From: Polaribacter septentrionalilitoris
GTDB taxonomy: Bacteria > Bacteroidota > Bacteroidia > Flavobacteriales > Flavobacteriaceae
Length of the DNA stretch: 64,000 bases
Direction: 5' to 3'
Assembly: GCF_009832745.1 (NCBI RefSeq)
Contig: NZ_VRMJ01000005.1
Coordinates: 62,001-126,000 of the forward strand
Shown: positions 36,277 through 44,074 of the stretch, piece by piece
Layout of the letters: each line of letters begins with the position of its first letter
Numbering within the stretch: position 1 is the stretch's first letter
Notes under the pieces: model-generated
What the model was told of the DNA's origin: nothing
Seen by the model: only the letters and a program-made list of their open reading frames with translations
The model's database searches: none
Program-made: the position numbers and the translations under genes

Positions 36277-36732
36277 ATGTTAGATACTACAGATAAAAAG
36301 CTTATCAATTTATTACAAAATGATTGCAAACAGACTACAAAACAGTTGTCTTTACAATTGAATTTATCGGTAACTGCAGTTTATGAACGTATCAAAAAAT
36401 TAGAAAAAGAGCGGATTATAAAAAAGTACGTGGCACTCATCAATAAAAATAAAATTGAGAAATCTTTTTTGGTGTTTTGTCATATTAAACTGATTCAACA
36501 TTCTAAAGAGTTTGTCACTACTTTTGAACGTGAAATTCTAAAATTAGAAGAAGTATCAGAATGCTTTCATGTAAGTGGCGATTACGATTATATTTTAAAA
36601 ATATATGTAAAAGATATGGATGAATACAGAGATTTTATGGTTACCAAATTAACTGCGATAAAATATATTGGCAGCACTCATAGCACTTTTGCCATTGAAG
36701 AAGTTAAGAATACATCTTCAATAATCATATAA
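36277..36732 (+). CDS. Lrp/AsnC-family transcriptional regulator
   Basis: 151 residues. The N-terminal winged helix-turn-helix starts DTTDKKLINLLQNDCKQTTKQLS, with recognition helix around LSVTAVYERIKKLEKE. The C-terminal RAM/ligand-binding domain spans about 65-150 (FHVSGDYDYILKIYVKDMDEY). Such regulators bind amino acids. It is divergent from the PLP enzyme gene, its likely target. Its stop codon overlaps the A run of the convergent terminator. Confidence 0.93.
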   Translation: MLDTTDKKLINLLQNDCKQTTKQLSLQLNLSVTAVYERIKKLEKERIIKKYVALINKNKIEKSFLVFCHIKLIQHSKEFVTTFEREILKLEEVSECFHVSGDYDYILKIYVKDMDEYRDFMVTKLTAIKYIGSTHSTFAIEEVKNTSSIII

Positions 36733-36762
36733 AAAAAGCCCAAAACGTTAAGTTTTGGGCTT
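36731..36762 (-). terminator. Terminator of the YceI-CDGSH operon
   Basis: Arms AAGCCCAAAAC (36736-36746) and GTTTTGGGCTT (36752-36762), 11 bp. The T run (36737 down to 36731) lies on the minus-strand side only, so it serves the minus-strand genes. Confidence 0.85.
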
Positions 36763-36805
36763 AGGTAATTGAATTTGAATTGATTCTAAATTTGAATTTA
36801 GATTT

Positions 36806-36901
36806 TTAAGACTTAGTTGCGTGAGATCCATCACAGAATCCATCTTTGTCTGATGTATTTCCACATCCGCATTTTGGTCTTTCTATTTTTTGAGGTTTCA
36901 T
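36806..36901 (-). CDS. 31-residue CDGSH-like iron-sulfur protein
   Basis: A 31-codon ORF, ATG at 36899-36901 to TAA at 36806-36808, starting 3 nt after the yceI stop. Residues 11-27 read CGCGNTSDKDGFCDGSH, giving the three cysteines and one histidine of a CDGSH [2Fe-2S] site (Cys11, Cys13, Cys23, His27). Canonical spacing is CxC-x2-S/T-x3-P-x-C; here one residue is extra or the serine is displaced, and the proline is a glycine. CDGSH proteins bind a redox-active, acid-labile cluster. The size is at the lower limit for the family. The following terminator shows that the operon ends after this gene, supporting that it is real. Confidence 0.75.
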   Translation of the reverse strand: MKPQKIERPKCGCGNTSDKDGFCDGSHATKS

Positions 36902-36904
36902 ATT

Positions 36905-37549
36905 TTAAGCTTTAGTTTTTACAACAAAAGACAACTCCATGTTATCGTCGATAAATTTATCTTTTAAGTTGTCAAAGAATGATTTAGAACCATATTTTAC
37001 ATTAAAATCTGCTCTGTTTACCATAAATTTTTCACTTGAAAAAGTGGTTACTCCACCTTCTGTAGAAACAGTTGCAGGAATTGTAATACTCTTAGTTACA
37101 TCTTTTAAGGTTAAGTTACCTGTAACATGAATTTTATCTCCTTTATCTTCAACTTTGGTAATTACGAATTTTGAAGTTGGGTATTTTGCAACATCAAAGA
37201 AATCTGGACTTGTTAGATGTCCTACTAGTTTTCCATTTCCTTCTTTTTCAGCAGGTATGTCTAAAACTTTAATAGAACTCATATCTATTACAAATTCTCC
37301 TCCTTTAACATTACCTTCTTCAACTAATAAATCACCATCTTTAATCATCACTGTTCCATTGTGAGTTCCTGTTGGCTTTGATCCTTTCCAATTTAAAATT
37401 GAAGTAGCTGTATCTACATTGTTTAAATCAGCAACAGTAACTTCTACTTTTGCTTCTTTTTTAGTTTCTACTACTTTATCTTTTTTCTCACTTTTACAAG
37501 CTGTTAAAACCGAGGCAACAACTACTAATGATAATATTATTTTTTTCAT
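36905..37549 (-). CDS. YceI-family lipoprotein
   Basis: 214 residues. The signal sequence ends in a lipobox LTAC with the lipidated Cys18, then a charged linker. The YceI lipocalin-like domain (about 45-212) has the family phrases LNWKGSKPTGTHNGTV and FDVAKYPTSKFVIT. YceI proteins are periplasmic or membrane-tethered and bind isoprenoid-like ligands in known structures; the role here is unknown. It is co-transcribed with the CDGSH-like gene 3 nt downstream. Confidence 0.9.
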   Translation of the reverse strand: MKKIILSLVVVASVLTACKSEKKDKVVETKKEAKVEVTVADLNNVDTATSILNWKGSKPTGTHNGTVMIKDGDLLVEEGNVKGGEFVIDMSSIKVLDIPAEKEGNGKLVGHLTSPDFFDVAKYPTSKFVITKVEDKGDKIHVTGNLTLKDVTKSITIPATVSTEGGVTTFSSEKFMVNRADFNVKYGSKSFFDNLKDKFIDDNMELSFVVKTKA

Positions 37550-37589
37550 TTTACTTAATTTAATTAGTTTTTAAATTTATTTTCCATGG

Positions 37590-37597
37590 CAAATATA
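37590..37597 (-). promoter_or_regulatory. Putative -7 box of the yceI gene
   Basis: Minus-strand TATATTTG followed by CCATGG, 40 nt before the start codon. No TTG at standard spacing. Confidence 0.5.
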
Positions 37598-37662
37598 TGG
37601 TTAATTTATTTCCCTTGGGAAGTATTTTATTGTTTTTTAGTAGAACTTTAACAAAATTGGGG

Positions 37663-38115
37663 TTATTCTTTATTTTTGGAGTCGATGATGATGGTAACTG
37701 GACCATCATTGAGCAGTTCTACTTTCATATCTGCACCAAATTCTCCTGTTTGTACCTTTTTAGAAGTTTCCTTTTCTAAGGTTGATATGAATTTTTTATA
37801 CAAAGGAATAGCTATATCTGGTTTTGCTGCTTTTATGTAACTGGGTCTATTTCCTTTTTTGGTGGATGCATGTAATGTAAATTGACTAACAACAATTACT
37901 TCCCCATCAATGTTTAGTAGTGATTTGTTCATCACTCCATTTTCATCGTTAAAAATCCTAAGATTACTAATTTTTCTAACTAACCAATCAATATCTTCTT
38001 GATGGTCTTCATTCTCTATTCCTAAAAGAATGAGTAATCCTTTTTGGATTGATGCTATTTTTTCACTATCAATAGTAACGCTTGCTTTTGAAACTCTTTG
38101 AATTACAACTTTCAT
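37663..38115 (-). CDS. dtd: D-aminoacyl-tRNA deacylase
   Basis: Removes D-amino acids (and glycine from tRNA-Ala) mis-attached to tRNA. The two cross-subunit motifs are present: SQFTLHA at 77-83 and NDGPVT at 136-141 (the Gly-Pro motif that enforces chirality). 150 residues, standard length. It follows rsgA by 3 nt, forming a two-gene translation-related operon. Confidence 0.96.
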   Translation of the reverse strand: MKVVIQRVSKASVTIDSEKIASIQKGLLILLGIENEDHQEDIDWLVRKISNLRIFNDENGVMNKSLLNIDGEVIVVSQFTLHASTKKGNRPSYIKAAKPDIAIPLYKKFISTLEKETSKKVQTGEFGADMKVELLNDGPVTIIIDSKNKE

Positions 38116-38118
38116 AAT

Positions 38119-39084
38119 CTAATCCTCCTCTTCTTCGTTCCAAATATCTGTTCTATAGTGTTCTGTTTCTTCCTCACCTTCTAAAATTTGCAGATAACTT
38201 CTGTATCTAGACCATGAAATTTCTTCATCCTCTAAAGCTGCTTTTACTGCACATTGTGGTTCTTTAAGATGTAAGCAATCGTTAAATTTACAATATTGCT
38301 TTAACTCAAAGAACTCAGGAAAGTAATCTCCTAATTCATATTTGTCCATATCAACCACTCCAAAACCTTTGATTCCTGGAGTGTCAATAATTCTGGCATC
38401 GAAACTTAAATCGAACATTTCTGCAAAAGTTGTAGTATGTTGCCCTTGTTGATGTTGTTCAGAAATTTCTTTTGTTTTTAAGTCTAATGAGGGTTCTATA
38501 GCATTGACCAAAGTGGTTTTTCCTACCCCTGAATGCCCAACAAACATTGATGTTTTTCCAATCATCAATTCTTTTATGGCGTCCACATTTTTATTTTCAG
38601 TAGCAGAAACCTCTAAACATGTGTATCCAATAGCTTCGTAAATATCTTTTAGATATAAAATTTCTGCACGTTCCTCAATTTCGTAAGCATCAATTTTGTT
38701 AAAAACCAATACAGTATCTACTCTGTAGGCTCTTGTTGTTACTAAAAAACGATCGATAAAAGCGGTAAATGTTGGTGGATTATTTATAGTAATCAGTAAA
38801 AAAACCAAGTCTACATTAGCAGCAATGATATGGGTTTGTTTGGATAGATTTACAGATTTACGTACTATAAAATTGTCTCTATCTTTTATTCTTTTGATAA
38901 CGCCAATCTCTTCATCACCTTTCTTTTCTAGTTCGAATTCAACATTATCACCTACTGCTATAGGGTTGGTACTTTTTATGCCTTTAATTCTGAATTTTCC
39001 TTTTATTCTACATTGATAAAAAACTCCTTCTTTAGATTTTACTTGATACCAACTTCCTGTAGATTTATATACAACTCCTGTCAT
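38119..39084 (-). CDS. rsgA: Ribosome small subunit-dependent GTPase A
   Basis: Late 30S assembly factor. The circularly permuted GTPase is evident: G4 motif NKID (129-132) precedes the P loop GHSGVGKT (183-190), followed by DTPGIKGFG. An N-terminal OB fold (1-75) and a C-terminal zinc module with Cys/Cys/His/Cys (CKFNDCLHLKEPQC) flank it. The reading frame is open 17 codons further upstream, but I choose ATG 39082-39084 because MTGVVYKSTG begins the conserved OB fold. 321 residues. Confidence 0.95.
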   Translation of the reverse strand: MTGVVYKSTGSWYQVKSKEGVFYQCRIKGKFRIKGIKSTNPIAVGDNVEFELEKKGDEEIGVIKRIKDRDNFIVRKSVNLSKQTHIIAANVDLVFLLITINNPPTFTAFIDRFLVTTRAYRVDTVLVFNKIDAYEIEERAEILYLKDIYEAIGYTCLEVSATENKNVDAIKELMIGKTSMFVGHSGVGKTTLVNAIEPSLDLKTKEISEQHQQGQHTTTFAEMFDLSFDARIIDTPGIKGFGVVDMDKYELGDYFPEFFELKQYCKFNDCLHLKEPQCAVKAALEDEEISWSRYRSYLQILEGEEETEHYRTDIWNEEEED

Positions 39085-39188
39085 TATTACAAAGATGCAG
39101 AATTTTAAATAAAAAAACACTACTGCTATATACATATATTACTTTCCAAATTTATATATTAGCCCAAAATAAACCATAAATACATCTT

Positions 39189-39836
39189 ATGAAAAAGAAA
39201 ATTTTTTTCTTTGTTTTGCTTGTAAGCTCAACTATTATTGCTCAAACTAGTCTTTATGAAAACCCTAAGTTTGATGAAATTGCAAAAAACCATAAATCTA
39301 TAGGAATTTTACCATTTAAAGCTACTGTTAAATTAAGACCAAAGCAAATGGAGAAAATGACACCAGAACAATTTAAAAGATTAGAAATTAACGAAGGTAA
39401 AAGTATACAAGTTGCCATGTTTTCCTGGTTTTTAAAAAGAAAAAAAAGAGGCAAACTTACTTCTATAGAAGTACAAGATCCTACAAAAACTACAGCTTTA
39501 CTAAGGAAAAAAAATATTACACAAGAAAAACTATCTGAATATACTCCAGAAGAATTAGCTAAAATTTTAGGTGTAGATGCAATAATTTCTGGAACTTATG
39601 AAACAAGCAAGCCAATGTCTGAAGGAGCATCTGTAGCCTTAGGTGTACTTATTGGTTTTTGGGGAACTACTAATAGCGCTGTTGTTAACATGAATGTTCA
39701 TAATGCTACAGATGGAATTTTACTTTGGAATTACAACAAAAAAGTAAGAGGCTCTATTGGAAGTAGTCCAGATGATTTAATAAACAAATTAATGAGAAAG
39801 GCTTCAAGAAGACTCTCATATACCAAAAAAAAATAA
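39189..39836 (+). CDS. Secreted protein, CsgG/TolB-N-like, unknown function
   Basis: 215 residues with a signal peptide (about 1-18, ending IIAQ). The rest resembles the fold class of CsgG/LpoB-type periplasmic proteins: an opening strand SIGILPFKATV, then LAKILGVDAIISGTYE, and a C-terminal segment AVVNMNVHNATDGILLWNYN followed by a basic amphipathic helix. This is a resemblance by pattern, not an assignment. No lipobox, so probably periplasmic or outer-membrane associated. Monocistronic with its own terminator. Confidence 0.55.
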   Translation: MKKKIFFFVLLVSSTIIAQTSLYENPKFDEIAKNHKSIGILPFKATVKLRPKQMEKMTPEQFKRLEINEGKSIQVAMFSWFLKRKKRGKLTSIEVQDPTKTTALLRKKNITQEKLSEYTPEELAKILGVDAIISGTYETSKPMSEGASVALGVLIGFWGTTNSAVVNMNVHNATDGILLWNYNKKVRGSIGSSPDDLINKLMRKASRRLSYTKKK

Positions 39837-39838
39837 AT

Positions 39839-39871
39839 AAAAAAAGCGACTTTAAATAAGTCGCTTTTTTT
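39839..39871. terminator. Bidirectional terminator
   Basis: Fourteen-bp stem AAAAAAAGCGACTT with AAGTCGCTTTTTTT around a 5-nt loop. It ends both the plus-strand gene at 39836 and the minus-strand aromatic operon (stop 39898). Confidence 0.92.
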
Positions 39872-39897
39872 AACGTTAATTATTGTTTGCAATAATC

Positions 39898-40980
39898 TTA
39901 TCCGTTAATAATCTTTTCTTGATGATTTATAGATTCTTGATGAATGGCTTTAAACATTTTTAACACAAATTCTTCACTTAAACCTCTATTATTACCTTCT
40001 AAAACCATATTGCCAAGAATCTCGTTCCAACGTCTAGATTGTAAAACAGCAACATTTTGATCTTTCTTAAGTTCACCTATTTTATCGGCAACTTGCATAC
40101 GTTTTCCTAACAATTCAATCAATTGATCATCTACCACATTAATTTGAGCTCTTAAGTTCTCTAGAGGTTCTCTGTAACTAGAAGCAGTTTCTGTTTCTTT
40201 CTTGATTTTTAACTCCTCCATAATTGATTTCAATTTTGTTGGTGTTACTTGCTGTGCAGCATCAGACCAAGCTTTATCTGGATTGGTGTGTGTTTCAATC
40301 ATTAAACCATCAAAGTTTAAATCTAAAGCAACTTGAGATACATCTTGAATCATTTCTCTATTACCTGTAATGTGAGATGGATCACAAATTAATGGTAAAT
40401 CTGGAAATTTATCTTGGAATTCGATTGCCAATTGCCAGTTTGGGTTGTTTCTATATTTAGATTTATCATACGTAGAAAACCCTCTGTGAATGGCTCCTAA
40501 GTTTTTGATTCCTGCAGTGTATAATCTTTCGATACCACCTAACCATAAAGCTAAATCTGGATTTACTGGATTTTTTACCAAAACAATTTTATCTGTACCT
40601 TGTAAAGCATCTGCGATTTCTTGCATAATAAAAGGAGATACTGTAGAACGTGCACCAATCCAAAGTAAATCAACATCGTTTTCTAAAGCTAATTTACAAT
40701 GAGCTGCGTTAGCAACCTCTGTACAGGTTTTCATACCTGTTTCTTCTTTTACTTTTTTTAACCAACCTAAACCTAAAGCTCCAACACCTTCAAAATTTCC
40801 TGGTCTTGTTCTTGGTTTCCATATTCCTGCTCTATAATAATTTACATCAGAATCTTTTAATTCGTGTGCAATTTCTAAAACCTGCTCTTCGGTTTCTGCA
40901 CTACAAGGCCCTGCTATTACTAGTGGATGTGGCAAATTCATATCATCCAACCATGTTCTTAATTCTTTTGTATTCTTCAT
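39898..40980 (-). CDS. Bifunctional DAHP synthase / chorismate mutase
   Basis: Residues 1-265 form a 3-deoxy-D-arabino-heptulosonate-7-phosphate synthase of the KDO8P-synthase-like type (AGPCSAE at 23-29, KPRTRPGNFEG, later LICDPSHITGNRE). Residues 273-360 form an all-helical AroQ chorismate mutase (LRAQINVVDDQLIELLGKRM). The fusion joins the first shikimate step to the first step of the Phe/Tyr branch. It is the last gene of the operon pheA-aminotransferase-tyrA-this, and therefore downstream of the Phe/Tyr attenuator. An 85-nt gap with a dispersed hairpin element separates it from tyrA. Confidence 0.95.
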   Translation of the reverse strand: MKNTKELRTWLDDMNLPHPLVIAGPCSAETEEQVLEIAHELKDSDVNYYRAGIWKPRTRPGNFEGVGALGLGWLKKVKEETGMKTCTEVANAAHCKLALENDVDLLWIGARSTVSPFIMQEIADALQGTDKIVLVKNPVNPDLALWLGGIERLYTAGIKNLGAIHRGFSTYDKSKYRNNPNWQLAIEFQDKFPDLPLICDPSHITGNREMIQDVSQVALDLNFDGLMIETHTNPDKAWSDAAQQVTPTKLKSIMEELKIKKETETASSYREPLENLRAQINVVDDQLIELLGKRMQVADKIGELKKDQNVAVLQSRRWNEILGNMVLEGNNRGLSEEFVLKMFKAIHQESINHQEKIING

Positions 40981-41002
40981 TTTTAATAATAATTGTGTTG
41001 AG

Positions 41003-41023
41003 ATTCTTCGACAAGCTCAGAAT
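41003..41023. repeat. Dispersed hairpin element, loop TCGACAAGCTC, copy 1
   Basis: Arms ATTCT (41003-41007) and AGAAT (41019-41023) enclose the 11-nt loop TCGACAAGCTC (41008-41018). The same loop with different but complementary arms occurs at 48077-48101. Confidence 0.75.
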
Positions 41024-41065
41024 GACATACGTACTCTTAACTTGATACTCAACGATTGTGGCTTC

Positions 41066-41917
41066 TTATTTTATGCCGTTTAAAATTTGTTTTATATAAT
41101 TTGTGTTCTCCATTTCGTTAAAAATTTCGGAGAAATTATCTTGCTGCATCAACTCTTTAAATTGTTGTAAATTATTGATGTATTCTTCTAATGTTTCTAT
41201 TACGTTTTCTTTATTTTGTTTAAAAATTGGCGTCCACATTGCTGGCGAACTTTTTGCCAAACGCACTGTGGATGCAAATCCTGAACCAGCCATATCAAAA
41301 ATATCACGTTCATTTTTTTCTTTATTGATGACTGTTTTCCCCAACATAAATGCACTAATGTGAGAGAGGTGCGAAACATACGCAATATGCTTATCATGCG
41401 AAACTGGATCCATGTAACGAATACGCATTCCAATGGCTCTAAAAAGGTCTAAAGCTTTTTCTTGTAATTTAAAAGTTGTCTTTTCAACTTCGCAAATAAT
41501 ATTCGTTTTCCCTTTATATAAGCCAGAAATGGCTGCTGTAGGTCCTGAATTTTCTGTTCCAGCAATTGGATGACAAGCTAAAAAATTACGTCTTCTTTTA
41601 TGATGTTCAACTACTTTACAAATGGCTTCTTTTGTTGAACCAGCATCAACAACTAATGTGTTATCTGATATTTTATCTAAAACCGTTGGCAATAATTTTA
41701 CGGTTGCATCTACAGGAATTGAAATCACAACCAAATCTGCTTTTTCTAAATCTTCTAAGGTTGCTTTTTTATCAATTAAGTTTAATTCCAACGCTTTATT
41801 TAACGTTTCATCTTTTCTACTAATTCCGTGAATTACAACTTCTGGATTGTGTTTTTTAAAGTCGATAGCAAAACTACCACCTATTAAACCAATACCAATC
41901 ATATAGATATTTTTCAT
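41066..41917 (-). CDS. tyrA: Prephenate dehydrogenase
   Basis: NAD(P)-dependent oxidative decarboxylation of prephenate to 4-hydroxyphenylpyruvate, the tyrosine branch. Rossmann motif GIGLIGGS at 8-15 and the catalytic-region HPIAGTENSGP near 118. 283 residues, without a fused chorismate mutase or ACT domain; the mutase is carried by the next gene. Its start overlaps the aminotransferase stop by 4 nt. Confidence 0.95.
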   Translation of the reverse strand: MKNIYMIGIGLIGGSFAIDFKKHNPEVVIHGISRKDETLNKALELNLIDKKATLEDLEKADLVVISIPVDATVKLLPTVLDKISDNTLVVDAGSTKEAICKVVEHHKRRRNFLACHPIAGTENSGPTAAISGLYKGKTNIICEVEKTTFKLQEKALDLFRAIGMRIRYMDPVSHDKHIAYVSHLSHISAFMLGKTVINKEKNERDIFDMAGSGFASTVRLAKSSPAMWTPIFKQNKENVIETLEEYINNLQQFKELMQQDNFSEIFNEMENTNYIKQILNGIK

Positions 41918-43056
41918 AATCTTGATATTGCTTCTTTAATTATTTCTGATGTTACACACAATGAAAATCGTATATACCCTTCTCCTTGACTACCAAAAAT
42001 AGTTCCTGGTGTGATGAAAATATCATTTTCATACAACACTTTATCAGTAACTGCTGTGGATTTTTTTCCTTCTGGAATTTTTGCCCAAACAAATAATCCT
42101 GTTGAATTTGTATCGTATTTCGCATCTAACTTATCTGCCAATTGCCAAATGAGTTTTCTACGTTCTTCATATACTTTATTTTGCTCTAAAAACCAATCAT
42201 CTGATAATTGTAAGGCTTCTATTGCTCCTTTTTGAATTCCGTAAAACATCCCAGAATCCATATTAGATTTTACTTTTAAAACTTCATTGATAAAAGTTGC
42301 ATTTCCTAATAACATTCCCACTCTCCAACCTGCCATATTAAAGGTTTTGCTCAAAGAATTTAACTCTAAAGCAATGTCTTTAGCTCCTTCAACTTGTAAA
42401 ATACTAATAGGATTATCATTTAAAATAAAACTATATGGATTGTCATTGATGATTAAAATTTGATGTTTTTTTCCGAAAGCAATCAATTTCTCGAAAGTTG
42501 CTAAAGTTGCATCTGTACCAGTTGGCATATGCGGATAATTTACCCACATTATTTTAACTTCACTTAAATCTTGATTTTCTAATTCCTCAAAATTGGGTTG
42601 CCAATTTGTAGCATCACTTAAATTATAAAATAAAGGTTCTGCGCCTACTAATTTTGTTACTGAAGTATAGGTTGGATATCCAGGATTTGGAATTAATACT
42701 TTATCACCTTCATTTAAAAAAGCCATAGAAATATGCATAATTCCTTCTTTGCTTCCCATTAAAGGTAAAATCTCATTTTCTGGATTAGCATCTACTGAAA
42801 ACTTACTTTTATAGAAAGTAGCTATTGCATTTCTTAATTCTGGTAATCCTTGGTACGACTGGTATTTATGTGCTGTTGCATCACCCAAACTATTAGAAAT
42901 TGCTTCTAAAACTTTTGCTGGTGGCTGTAAATCTGGAGAACCAATACCCATATTGATGATTGGTTTTCCTGCTGCAGCTAAACCTCTAACCTCTCTTAAT
43001 TTTTTAGAGAAGTAGTATTCTTGAACTGTGTCTAATCTTTTGGCAGCCTTAATCAT
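41914..43056 (-). CDS. PLP-dependent aminotransferase, class I (probably aromatic)
   Basis: 380 residues, fold-type I. Schiff-base lysine Lys237 in SLSKTFNMAGWRVG; the substrate-binding NPGYPTY (124-130) and C-terminal RFSLC arginine are present. Its location between pheA and tyrA, with 4-nt overlaps on both sides, indicates transamination of phenylpyruvate and 4-hydroxyphenylpyruvate, though the family alone would also allow aspartate or LL-diaminopimelate as substrates. Confidence 0.88.
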   Translation of the reverse strand: MIKAAKRLDTVQEYYFSKKLREVRGLAAAGKPIINMGIGSPDLQPPAKVLEAISNSLGDATAHKYQSYQGLPELRNAIATFYKSKFSVDANPENEILPLMGSKEGIMHISMAFLNEGDKVLIPNPGYPTYTSVTKLVGAEPLFYNLSDATNWQPNFEELENQDLSEVKIMWVNYPHMPTGTDATLATFEKLIAFGKKHQILIINDNPYSFILNDNPISILQVEGAKDIALELNSLSKTFNMAGWRVGMLLGNATFINEVLKVKSNMDSGMFYGIQKGAIEALQLSDDWFLEQNKVYEERRKLIWQLADKLDAKYDTNSTGLFVWAKIPEGKKSTAVTDKVLYENDIFITPGTIFGSQGEGYIRFSLCVTSEIIKEAISRL

Positions 43057-43880
43057 TTTCTACCATTTTTGTATGTTCCTAAAATCTTGAATTCTTCTGC
43101 CATTATTTCTATAATTGACTCTGCTTTTTGGTAATCTTTATATTCCTCAAAAGTGATATCTACAAAAAATGAGTATTTCCAAGGTGTTTCTATCACTGGT
43201 AGTGATTGAATTTTGGTTAAATTCATTTTACAATCGCTCAAAACGTTTAAAATTGTAGCTAAACTACCTCTTTTATGATCTAATTGGAATTTTAATGATG
43301 CTTTATTAATTTGATCAATTCCGTTTTTTGGTTCAGTAATTTGCACAATTACAAACCTTGTTGAGTTATCTTTAATGGTTTGAATTTCATCTTCGATAAT
43401 ATCCAAATCAAAAATTTCTGCTGCAATTTTTGGGGCAATTGCTGCAATACCTACTAAATTTTCTTTTGAAATTCTTTTAGCTACTTCAGCAGTATCAACA
43501 TCTTCCACCAATTTAATGTGAGGGTAATTTTTAAAAAAATCTTTACATTGTAATAATGCCATTGGATGTGACCAAACTTCTTTTATGTCTTGAATATTTT
43601 GCCCTTTTAAAGCCATTAAGTGATGGTGAATATTTAAATATTCTTCATCAATGATATGTAAATTATGCTTATCTATTAACGCATAATTGGGTATAATTGA
43701 ACCTGCAATGGTATTTTCTAAAGCCATCACACCTAAATCTGCAGATTTATCTAGCAGACTATCTACCAAAACATCAAAAGACATACATTCTTTTAACTGA
43801 ATATTGTCTCCGTAAAAGTCGCGTGCAACTTTATGATGATTTGAGCCTTCAGCTCCTTGTATGGCAATAATTTTATTCAT
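43053..43880 (-). CDS. pheA: Prephenate dehydratase
   Basis: Converts prephenate to phenylpyruvate. The periplasmic-binding-like catalytic part has the T-R-F motif (STRF, 173-176). The C-terminal ACT domain (about 195-275) has GSLA where enterobacteria have GALV and QSLP (225-228) where they have ESRP, the loop that binds the feedback inhibitor phenylalanine. First gene of the aromatic operon, directly after the attenuator; it starts 9 nt after the terminator T run, and the aminotransferase overlaps its stop by 4 nt. Confidence 0.94.
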   Translation of the reverse strand: MNKIIAIQGAEGSNHHKVARDFYGDNIQLKECMSFDVLVDSLLDKSADLGVMALENTIAGSIIPNYALIDKHNLHIIDEEYLNIHHHLMALKGQNIQDIKEVWSHPMALLQCKDFFKNYPHIKLVEDVDTAEVAKRISKENLVGIAAIAPKIAAEIFDLDIIEDEIQTIKDNSTRFVIVQITEPKNGIDQINKASLKFQLDHKRGSLATILNVLSDCKMNLTKIQSLPVIETPWKYSFFVDITFEEYKDYQKAESIIEIMAEEFKILGTYKNGRK

Positions 43881-43888
43881 TTAAAATC

Positions 43889-43920
43889 AAAAAAAAAGCC
43901 TCGAAGTAAATTCGAGACTT
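43889..43920 (-). terminator. Attenuator terminator of the aromatic operon
   Basis: Minus-strand arms AAGTCTCGAA and TTCGAGGCTT form a 10-bp stem (one G-T pair) with loop TTTAC, followed by nine T (43897 down to 43889). It lies between the Phe/Tyr leader ORF and pheA. The upstream arm can instead pair with an 8-nt sequence inside the leader ORF. Confidence 0.92.
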
Positions 43921-43939
43921 TATATATTTTATTTGTTTC

Positions 43940-44020
43940 TTAACAATATGATACAAAGTCTCTTCTTTTACTAAAAAAGTAAAAGTAAAAATAGAAACGA
44001 GTAAAATTGTTATTTAACAT
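43940..44020 (-). CDS. phe/tyr leader peptide (attenuator peptide)
   Basis: A 26-codon ORF, ATG at 44018-44020 to TAA at 43940-43942. Residues 9-16 read FYFYFYFF; in all, 7 Phe and 4 Tyr of 26. It begins about 18 nt after the expected transcript start of a full-consensus promoter. Codons 20-22 contain GAGACTTT (43955-43962), exactly complementary to AAAGTCTC (43914-43921) at the upstream arm of the terminator, giving the antiterminator. The layout matches pheL-type attenuation known from enterobacteria, but senses both aromatic amino acids. Direct reading gives ORF, codons and pairings; the mechanism is inferred. Confidence 0.92.
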   Translation of the reverse strand: MLNNNFTRFYFYFYFFSKRRDFVSYC

Positions 44021-44044
44021 CTTAATGCTCTTTGTTTTGAACGA

Positions 44045-44074
44045 CAAATCTAAAGATTAAATTCAGATACACAA
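44045..44074 (-). promoter_or_regulatory. Promoter of the aromatic operon
   Basis: Minus-strand TTG (44072-44074), exactly 19 nt, TAGATTTG (44045-44052). A full match to the Bacteroidota consensus; expected start about 44038, giving a short 5' leader before the leader ORF. Confidence 0.8.

Noticed and set aside
39085..39135. Upstream start for rsgA adding 17 hydrophobic residues
   Set aside because: The conserved OB fold starts at MTGVVYKS; a membrane-like extension is not expected for this cytoplasmic GTPase.
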